This document shows, in pieces, positions 40,022 to 44,781 of a stretch of 44,781 nucleotides of DNA. This DNA comes from a virus, in IMG/VR virus record IMGVR_UViG_3300020163_000007, positions 1 through 44,781 of that record, one strand, 5' to 3'. Positions within the stretch are counted from its first letter, which is position 1, and every line of letters starts with the position of its first letter. The position numbers and the translations under genes were made by a program. The notes beneath the pieces were generated by a model. The model was not told where the DNA came from and ran no database searches. It worked only from the letters and a program-made list of their open reading frames with translations.

Positions 40022-41159
40022 CTTCCAGGGATTATTCCAGGTCAGCAAATTGTTCCGGGTAACCCGGGCCTGTAAGCAAAAATATGTCGTCCATCAGGGA
40101 GGTACCAGCAGTGGCAAAACTTACTCGATCGACCAGAACCTGATGGTCATCGCCCTGGAGAAACCGGGATCGGTGATCACGGTAGTCGCCCAGGACATCC
40201 CAAATCTAAAGAAAGGCGCCCTGCGTGATGCGCTGCGGGTCATCAACAGATCCCCGAAACTCAAAGCGCAGATAGCAGATTACAACAAATCAGACCGGGT
40301 CATTACTTTCAAGAACGGGACGATCATCGAATTTAACTCATATGAGGACGAGCAGGATGCCAAGTCGGGAAAGAGAGATTATCTATTCGTCAACGAAGCC
40401 GATGGGATGCCTTACGAAATAGTCTTCCAGCTTGCCATTAGGACCCGGCTCCAGGTATTCTTCGATTACAACCCGACATCAAGATTCTGGGTACATGACA
40501 AATACATCGGCAAAGAAAACGTCGCATTCTTTATCTCTGATCATCGTGACAACCCATTCCTTGACGAATCAACGCATGAAGAAATCGAATCCATCCCGGA
40601 TTATGAACTCTGGAAGGTATACGCCAGGGGCATCACCGGGAACCTCCGGGGGACCATTTACCCCGACTGGCAAATGATAGATAACTGGCCGAACAACCTC
40701 GAGGAAATCATCTGGGGAGTAGATTATGGGTATACCTCCGACCCAACGGCAATCGTGAAGGTCGGGATACAACGTCCCAGGACCTTATATCTTGATGAGT
40801 GCAGTTACAAACCAGGAATCAATGAAGATCAAATCAAGGATATTCTGGAACATCACGGATGGATAAACGGCCAATATTTCTACAGTGAGCATGACACAGA
40901 GATGGTCTCTGCATTACGGCGCAAGGGAGTATTCGTCCTGCTGGCCAGGAAAGGGGATGGATCTGTAAAAAACGGGATACTTAAGCTCAAACAGTTTACC
41001 GTTTACTATACCCGCCGATCAGAGAACCTTCACCGGGAACGCCTTGGGTACAAATGGTCCTATGTAGGCGAAACCCCGACCAACACCCCGGAAAAAGCAC
41101 CAGATCACTGTATGGATTCAACCCGTTATGCAGTATACACTCATTTTTTTGGAGAATAA
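39915..41159 (+). CDS. terL: Terminase large subunit (ATPase and nuclease, 414 aa)
   Basis: The packaging motor has Walker A GGTSSGKT (62-69), Walker B YLFVNEAD (156-163) with catalytic E161, and the coupling region DYNPTSRFW. The RNase H-like nuclease has D270 in WGVDYGYTSDPTA, a Tyr/Asp strand (LYLDECSY) and D401 in DHCMDSTRY. It belongs to the Terminase_3 type seen in siphoviruses. The ATG at 39915 lies inside the small subunit gene, giving a 107-base overlap and an N-terminal extension of about 45 residues. There is no later ATG before Walker A, so a rarer start codon near 40022 is the alternative. Confidence 0.96.
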   Translation: MKELSTILEQGIILPSRTIQTPQRNYSNRTSPQSSDFQGLFQVSKLFRVTRACKQKYVVHQGGTSSGKTYSIDQNLMVIALEKPGSVITVVAQDIPNLKKGALRDALRVINRSPKLKAQIADYNKSDRVITFKNGTIIEFNSYEDEQDAKSGKRDYLFVNEADGMPYEIVFQLAIRTRLQVFFDYNPTSRFWVHDKYIGKENVAFFISDHRDNPFLDESTHEEIESIPDYELWKVYARGITGNLRGTIYPDWQMIDNWPNNLEEIIWGVDYGYTSDPTAIVKVGIQRPRTLYLDECSYKPGINEDQIKDILEHHGWINGQYFYSEHDTEMVSALRRKGVFVLLARKGDGSVKNGILKLKQFTVYYTRRSENLHRERLGYKWSYVGETPTNTPEKAPDHCMDSTRYAVYTHFFGE

Positions 41160-41224
41160 TGGCAACAATGCCAGAATCAAATAACAACCAAAATGGAAGT
41201 CCAAATCAACAAAGTAAAGTATGA
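41159..41224 (+). CDS. Possible 21-residue peptide
   Basis: The ATG overlaps the terminase stop (TAATG), and the frame MATMPESNNNQNGSPNQQSK ends after one more codon. It is Asn/Gln-rich, without predicted structure, and overlaps the next gene by 32 bases. It may be a remnant or a coupling leader rather than a functional protein. Confidence 0.25.
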   Translation: MATMPESNNNQNGSPNQQSKV

Positions 41225-41678
41225 CCGTAAGGCCGGTAAAGTGACGATCGAGTATGATCAGATCCGCAACGATATCGATGATGATATCAAAATTGTGTTA
41301 ACGTCATCGGACACACCTCTTCCGGAATTCATCGAGAAACTCAATGCATTATCCTCTCATGTCGAAAGCATCTGCAAACTGCCGGACGGATACTGCAGCC
41401 AAGCAGAAATCCGAGGGGTGTCGTTTTCACACACCAACGATATCATGGGAGCAGTAATCACGGCATTGATCCCAATCGATTCGGCAAATAGTCCAGTCGT
41501 AATTAACACGCCTCACCTCCCGAGCGATCAATATTCAGAGGGAGGGTCATCTCCTGTTTTGGGGCAAAAGTGCATTTTTCTCCTTAAGGGATTGATGCAC
41601 TATGCACAGCGATACATTGAAGGAGAAAGGGAGAAGGGACCACAGACGGAAATCAACTTCGATCATCCAAAAGAATAA
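41193..41678 (+). CDS. Phage protein of unknown function downstream of terminase (161 aa)
   Basis: The protein begins with beta strands (VQINKVKYDRKAGKVTIEYD, DDIKIVLTSSDTPLPEFIEK) followed by a helix and more strands (AEIRGVSFSHTNDIMGAVIT, ALIPIDSANSPVVINTPHLP), ending acidic. I recall such two-layer beta/alpha proteins with the pattern strand-EFIEKLNALSSHVE in Bacteroidota phages, of unknown function. The start codon lies 33 bases after terminase. No catalytic motif. Confidence 0.6.
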   Translation: MEVQINKVKYDRKAGKVTIEYDQIRNDIDDDIKIVLTSSDTPLPEFIEKLNALSSHVESICKLPDGYCSQAEIRGVSFSHTNDIMGAVITALIPIDSANSPVVINTPHLPSDQYSEGGSSPVLGQKCIFLLKGLMHYAQRYIEGEREKGPQTEINFDHPKE

Positions 41679-41694
41679 CCCAGGCGTCCAGACC

Positions 41695-41729
41695 CCGGCA
41701 GACAGCAAAGAAACTCCCTGATCTGCCGG
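41695..41729. other. Inverted repeat (8-bp arms, 19-base loop)
   Basis: CCGGCAGA at 41695-41702 pairs with TCTGCCGG at 41722-41729, in the 101-base gap between two genes. No T run follows, so it is not an obvious terminator. It could be an mRNA processing or protein-binding site. Confidence 0.35.
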
Positions 41730-41779
41730 AGGATACCGGGTAAACTCATCGAATTCGATTAATTTAAAAACAAAGCAAA

Positions 41780-42217
41780 ATGATAGACACAACGAAACTG
41801 AAACCGGAAACGGGACAGATCATCTGGTTTAACGGCCAAAGGGTGAAATTTATGTGGTTTCACCAGGGAAACATTGAAGTGGTGCCTTGCGACAATATTA
41901 CGTTATTGTCGATCCCTCCCAGGTATTTCCACAAGTTAAGTTTTACCCAGGAAGAAGGAATATCGCTGGCCAGAGAACTGATCGACCCAATCCCATTCTC
42001 GATCGAGGAAGTCCAGGAGATGATCGATGCCTTAAAAATTGGATATGGATATAAAAAAGAGAACAAGGAAGCCGAGCAAACCCATGTGATTAAACTCCGA
42101 GCTCACCTATTAATTATTTATGCAATTGAGAAGGCCGTTTCACTTCTGGATGCAGTTAAGGAATGCGGATTTGATCAACGAGTCGCGCCACCCCAGACAA
42201 CTCCATCGCCCAATTAA
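41780..42217 (+). CDS. Protein of unknown function (145 aa)
   Basis: The N-terminal part is a small beta-rich fold (GQIIWFNGQRVKFMWFHQGN, IEVVPCDNITLLSIPPRYFH), then helices (EEVQEMIDALKIGYGYKKEN, VIKLRAHLLIIYAIEKAVSL). The last 20 residues are Pro-rich. It is the last gene before the second non-coding T-poor tract. No family recognised. Confidence 0.6.
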   Translation: MIDTTKLKPETGQIIWFNGQRVKFMWFHQGNIEVVPCDNITLLSIPPRYFHKLSFTQEEGISLARELIDPIPFSIEEVQEMIDALKIGYGYKKENKEAEQTHVIKLRAHLLIIYAIEKAVSLLDAVKECGFDQRVAPPQTTPSPN

Positions 42218-42661
42218 AAAGACATTGCACCAATCGTTCTTTATTTGTCGACCTGGTCAGGTTGAACCTTTACTTCAAATCCCGGGGCCTGGGATAGGGT
42301 CCCGGGTCCGGACCAAACCAAACCGGCCACCAGGGAAAAAACAAGGCCAGGGACCCCAAAAAGGACCCGGACGGGACAAAGGGACTGCCCCAGGGAGAAA
42401 CGATCCCACAAAGCCCCAGTACCCCGCAAAAAAGAAAGAACGGACCCCCGGGACCGGGACCCCAGCCCGGAAAAAGGACCGGTCACCAGGAAGCGAACCG
42501 GGACCAACAAACCAGGCATCCGAACCCAGGATCACCCGGAGAACCGAACCCAGGACCCCAAAAAAAGGCCAAAAAAGGACCAAAAACGGCCCCGGAAGAA
42601 AAAATAACACGCTGGAAAGCCACGCCAAACAAGGGAAAGCGAAATTTTAACAATTATTAAC
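42218..42661. other. Non-coding tract, almost T-free, with a GC hairpin
   Basis: No gene is supported; the open frame through it encodes only Pro/Lys/Arg/Gly low complexity. A strong hairpin pairs CCCGGGGCC at 42281 with a matching arm ending at 42306 (one mismatch). From 42301 to 42600 I count only 7 T in 300 plus-strand bases, and none in 42421-42480 or 42541-42600. Words such as GGGACC and CCAGGACC recur, as at 1460-1800. An RNA from here would be nearly U-free. Confidence 0.6.
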
Positions 42662-42693
42662 TTGACTTCGAGGTCGGGAATGTCTTACCTTAG
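42662..42693 (+). promoter_or_regulatory. Promoter for the small-gene operon
   Basis: TTG at 42662-42664 and TACCTTAG at 42686-42693 are 21 bases apart, a near match to the Bacteroidota consensus TTG - N19-21 - TAnnTTTG (one change in the -7 box). It lies 46 bases before the first gene of the small-gene operon, directly after the T-free tract. Confidence 0.65.
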
Positions 42694-42739
42694 CCGAAAC
42701 AAATAACAAACAAACAACAAACAAGGAAGGAACAAAGCC

Positions 42740-43072
42740 ATGAACCAAGCTATTAAATTACACAACGCCGCCGCCGGGTTTTACGAAAGGACCGGGATCA
42801 GGCTAACGGTACGGACTAATAACCTCCCGCCCGACTGGACGGTCGAGATCATCCCCGACACCCGGATCACAGGTACCCTCCCGCCGAAAGCCCTGGACGG
42901 AATGACCATCATCGGATACCAGGACGGGACCTATGAAACCAGCGAGCAATTAGCCGGACCGACCGAGGACGAACTTTGGATTTACAAGCAAACCCCATAC
43001 CTGACGGTCGCCCTGCGGGAACTGGCCAAAGGGAACAACCGGTTACAGGACACCATCCAGACCTGGAGATAA
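42740..43072 (+). CDS. Protein of unknown function, first of the small-gene operon (110 aa)
   Basis: The frame MNQAIKLHNAAAGFYERTGI to RLQDTIQTWR has a plausible alpha/beta pattern (LTVRTNNLPPDWTVEIIPD, GMTIIGYQDGTYETSEQL, TPYLTVALRELAKGNNRL). An AAGGAAGG sequence precedes the ATG, which could aid initiation. No family recognised. It is controlled by the promoter at 42662-42693. Confidence 0.6.
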   Translation: MNQAIKLHNAAAGFYERTGIRLTVRTNNLPPDWTVEIIPDTRITGTLPPKALDGMTIIGYQDGTYETSEQLAGPTEDELWIYKQTPYLTVALRELAKGNNRLQDTIQTWR

Positions 43073-43144
43073 AACACAGCACACACAATTTAGAACCAAT
43101 CCAAATAACGATTTTAACCAACACAAAAAAAGGAGAAACAAACC

Positions 43145-43633
43145 ATGAGAAAGCCAAAAATCAACTCCGGAACCGAAGTCCTCTGGGGACGCGGACCAGA
43201 CAGCCGGTACTGGATCACCAGAACCAGCGACCGACCATTCAAAAACAGGGAAAAGTACAAAGAAAACGGATGGCCACAATACCACCTGATCAGCGACCAG
43301 GGACATATCGCCAGCACCTTGATTGAGGAGGACCTGATCCCGACAACCAACCAACCCGACACCATAGAGGTACCAAGCTGTATCAAGTTTTTACGCCAAC
43401 TCCAAGCGGCCAGCAAACCAGACGGGAAGGTTGGCCTACAGGTCAACTGGTTCCCGGACACAGCTAACGACGATGACCCGGAGAGCAAAACCATGCACAC
43501 CGTCACCGGAGAATACTGGATCGACGCCCTCGAGAGCGATGAGGTAGAATCAGGACTCTGGGTAGTTGAACTCCAGGACAACCTGACCAAAAAGAAAACA
43601 ACCATCACACCAGACGAATTAGAACTTTTTTAA
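43145..43633 (+). CDS. Protein of unknown function (162 aa)
   Basis: A basic N-terminal half with short strands (GTEVLWGRGPDSRYWITRTS) and an acidic C-terminal half (DTANDDDPESKTMHTVTGEY). The final strands include GLWVVELQDNLTKKKTTITP. AAAGGAG lies about 8 bases before the ATG, a canonical ribosome-binding site unusual among Bacteroidota genes. No family recognised. Confidence 0.6.
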   Translation: MRKPKINSGTEVLWGRGPDSRYWITRTSDRPFKNREKYKENGWPQYHLISDQGHIASTLIEEDLIPTTNQPDTIEVPSCIKFLRQLQAASKPDGKVGLQVNWFPDTANDDDPESKTMHTVTGEYWIDALESDEVESGLWVVELQDNLTKKKTTITPDELELF

Positions 43634-43650
43634 AAAGGAGGAACCACGAA

Positions 43651-43988
43651 ATGACAGCCAAAGAATTGATCGACGATTTGTCCTACCTCGACCCGAACAC
43701 CGAGGTCCGCATTGCCAGCCATCCTGGCCATTTGAATACTCCATCGACCGAACCGTCAAAAGCACAGATGCCAGCGACGAGGATGACCCCAACTTCCCGG
43801 ACCGTGACGACTACCCAGACGGGAACGAGGGAACCCAGGAATACAGCAAGGACGTCTACGAATACGAAGAAAAGAAAAGACAGGAGCGCAACGCAGCCAC
43901 CCCGATCGTTTACCTGGTCGAAGGAACCCAACTCGGATACCTCCCCAAAAACATCACGAACCTGGCTGGATGGGGGAACGAACGATGA
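43651..43988 (+). pseudogene. Frameshifted small gene (MTAKELIDDL family)
   Basis: The start MTAKELIDDLSYLDPNTEVRIAS matches a widespread unknown family (MTVKELIE-type, with VRIA-x-QPxWPFEY next). After about codon 25 the zero frame turns into low-complexity Thr/Arg sequence, while another frame continues with FEYSIDRTVKSTD... and VYLVEGTQLGYLPKNIT, ending at 43986-43988. The break is near 43717-43726 and corresponds to a 4-base loss or a required -1 shift. A strong AAGGAGG sequence precedes the ATG. The proper frame's stop overlaps the next ATG, supporting it. Mutation, assembly error or programmed shift are all possible. Confidence 0.7.
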
Positions 43989-44074
43989 CCCCCGACACCA
44001 GCTTGCAACTTTGGGAGATTTGCATGCAGGCTATCGCAGCCGCAGCACTCTGCTTCAAAGTCGAAAAGCCATGA
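43985..44074 (+). CDS. 29-residue small peptide
   Basis: MTPDTSLQLWEICMQAIAAA then ALCFKVEKP. The ATG overlaps the stop of the shifted frame upstream (ATGA), which suggests real translation. It is amphipathic or hydrophobic, with two cysteines. Function unknown. Confidence 0.4.
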   Translation: MTPDTSLQLWEICMQAIAAAALCFKVEKP

Positions 44075-44108
44075 AAAACCTATTTATTCACAACTAAAAA
44101 CATATAAA

Positions 44109-44492
44109 ATGAATCAGAAAACCAATGAACTGGAAATAAACGGAGTGGTTTATGTTCCAAAAGAATCGAGAAGTGAATTAGCCGTTAATACCGATGGGCT
44201 GAAAGCAGTATTAATCCGTAGCTATGCAGCCGGCGTGCATTTTGGCTACCTGAGAGACGAGAAATTCACCGAGGCGGGTAAAGTGGTTACACTCGTCAAT
44301 ACTCGCAGGGTGTGGTATTGGGACGGCGCAGCAAGCCTATCTCAGATGGCTTTAGAAGGTGTAAAGAAGCCAGAAAACTGTAAAGTGTCGGTTGTACTTG
44401 CAGAAAATGAGATAGTCAATGTTATTGAGACTATCCCATTGACAGAAAAAGCAGTTACTAACTTATTCGGAATTGCGATATGGAAGCAATAG
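44109..44492 (+). CDS. DUF6948-like phage protein (127 aa)
   Basis: The sequence GVVYVPKES, then LKAVLIRSYAAGVHFGYLRD, VVTLVNTRRVWYWDGAASLS and LTEKAVTNLFGI fits the DUF6948 group of phage proteins as I remember it. The conserved RTYSAGV-type and RIWYWDGA-type segments are the most telling. The fold appears to be a small beta-rich domain. Function is unknown. Its stop overlaps the start of the Gly-X repeat gene by 13 bases, so the two are expressed together. Confidence 0.72.
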   Translation: MNQKTNELEINGVVYVPKESRSELAVNTDGLKAVLIRSYAAGVHFGYLRDEKFTEAGKVVTLVNTRRVWYWDGAASLSQMALEGVKKPENCKVSVVLAENEIVNVIETIPLTEKAVTNLFGIAIWKQ

Positions 44493-44731
44493 ACAAAAAA
44501 ACAACTGGCTATGGCTATGGCTATGGCTATGGCTCTGGTTATGGCTATGGCTATGGCTATGGCTCTGGCTATGGCTCTGGCTATGGCTATGGCGATGGCT
44601 ATGGCTATGGCTATGGCTCTGACGATGGCGATGGCTATGGCGATGGCTCTGGCTCTGGCTATGGCTATGGCGATGGCGATGGCGATGGCTCTGGCTATGG
44701 CTATGGCTATGGCTATGGCGATGGCTCTTAA
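44480..44731 (+). CDS. Gly-Tyr/Ser/Asp dipeptide repeat protein (83 aa)
   Basis: After MEAIDKKTT the protein is an almost unbroken array of Gly-X with X = Tyr, Ser or Asp, encoded by GGC plus TAT, TCT or GAT. One GGC is replaced by GAC. The start overlaps the DUF6948-like gene by 13 bases. Such aromatic, flexible, low-complexity sequence could form sticky, phase-separating or adhesive material. I recall comparable Gly-rich tails or partners near DUF6948 genes. The codon array is repeated, with two differences, at the start of the window. Confidence 0.72.
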   Translation: MEAIDKKTTGYGYGYGYGSGYGYGYGYGSGYGSGYGYGDGYGYGYGSDDGDGYGDGSGSGYGYGDGDGDGSGYGYGYGYGDGS

Positions 44732-44781
44732 TCCATCTAACAAGCGATATATGACAAACCTCCTCCTCTATATCCGGGTCA
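44634..44781. repeat. Terminal direct repeat, copy 2 (circular overlap)
   Basis: The last 148 bases match 1-148 with two mismatches in the hexamer array. Joining the ends gives a circle of about 44,633 bp in which the Gly-X gene is continuous. Confidence 0.9.

Noticed and set aside
42120-42650. Plus-strand frame of 176 aa rich in Pro, Lys, Arg and Gly
   Set aside because: It overlaps a better gene, has only low-complexity sequence from a T-free tract, and lacks any domain or start signal.
44480-44731. Diversity-generating retroelement target
   Set aside because: No reverse transcriptase gene or template repeat is visible, and changes are not confined to adenines.

Overview
The window looks like one complete, circularly closed genome of a temperate tailed phage, probably a long-tailed siphovirus, of a Bacteroidota host. 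The last 148 bases repeat the first 148 with two mismatches, so the circle is about 44,633 bp and the window ends are only the place where the circle was cut. The Bacteroidota assignment rests on promoters of the TTTG/TTG - N19-21 - TAnnTTTG type, signal peptides ending in AQ or GQ, a tyrosine integrase lacking the first catalytic arginine (as in IntDOT-like enzymes), and several small families I associate with Bacteroidota phages.

Layout. (1) 42740 through the circle junction to 1459: small, mostly unrecognised plus-strand genes, including a DUF6948-like protein coupled to a Gly-Tyr/Ser/Asp repeat protein. It starts at a promoter at 42662-42693 and ends at an intrinsic terminator at 1488-1520. 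(2) 1460-2471: about 1 kb of non-coding DNA with a T-poor tract, AT-rich repeats, a tandem perfect palindrome, a polypurine tract and a promoter. (3) 2472-24477: head genes (portal, prohead protease, exported-looking protein, major capsid protein, connectors), tail genes (major tail protein, tape measure, baseplate, fibres), and a lysozyme with a membrane-coil protein inside the tail block. (4) 24552-25344: small two-helix membrane protein (holin candidate) and a one-gene spanin candidate. (5) 25341-27516, minus strand: integrase, a secreted protein and a Cro/CI-type repressor. (6) 27636-33604: early genes with Cro-like and excisionase-like regulators, RecT, YqaJ-type exonuclease, a replication initiator carrying iteron-like DNA, and a VRR-NUC nuclease fused to a DnaA domain IV-like module. 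(7) 33655-38748: accessory genes including a GH16 glycoside hydrolase, a low-GC patch with a short cytosine-C5 methyltransferase, a MazG/DUF550-like protein and a ParB-methyltransferase. (8) 38768-42217: PLD-like protein, small and large terminase subunits and two unknown genes, followed by a second T-poor non-coding tract (42218-42739).

How it fits together. The repressor and integrase face the early promoter at 27563-27592, the usual lysogeny switch. RecT plus the YqaJ exonuclease form a recombination pair, and the initiator gene probably contains an origin, as lambda O does. Terminase, head and tail genes build the virion. Lysozyme, holin candidate and spanin candidate cover the three layers of a Gram-negative envelope. 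The least expected points are Sec-type signal peptides on several virion or fibre genes and a hydrophobic N-terminus on the capsid protein; a near-copy of the replication-gene iteron region next to the late promoter; the nuclease-DnaA fusion; almost T-free non-coding tracts; and a possible cassette-like island around the methyltransferase.
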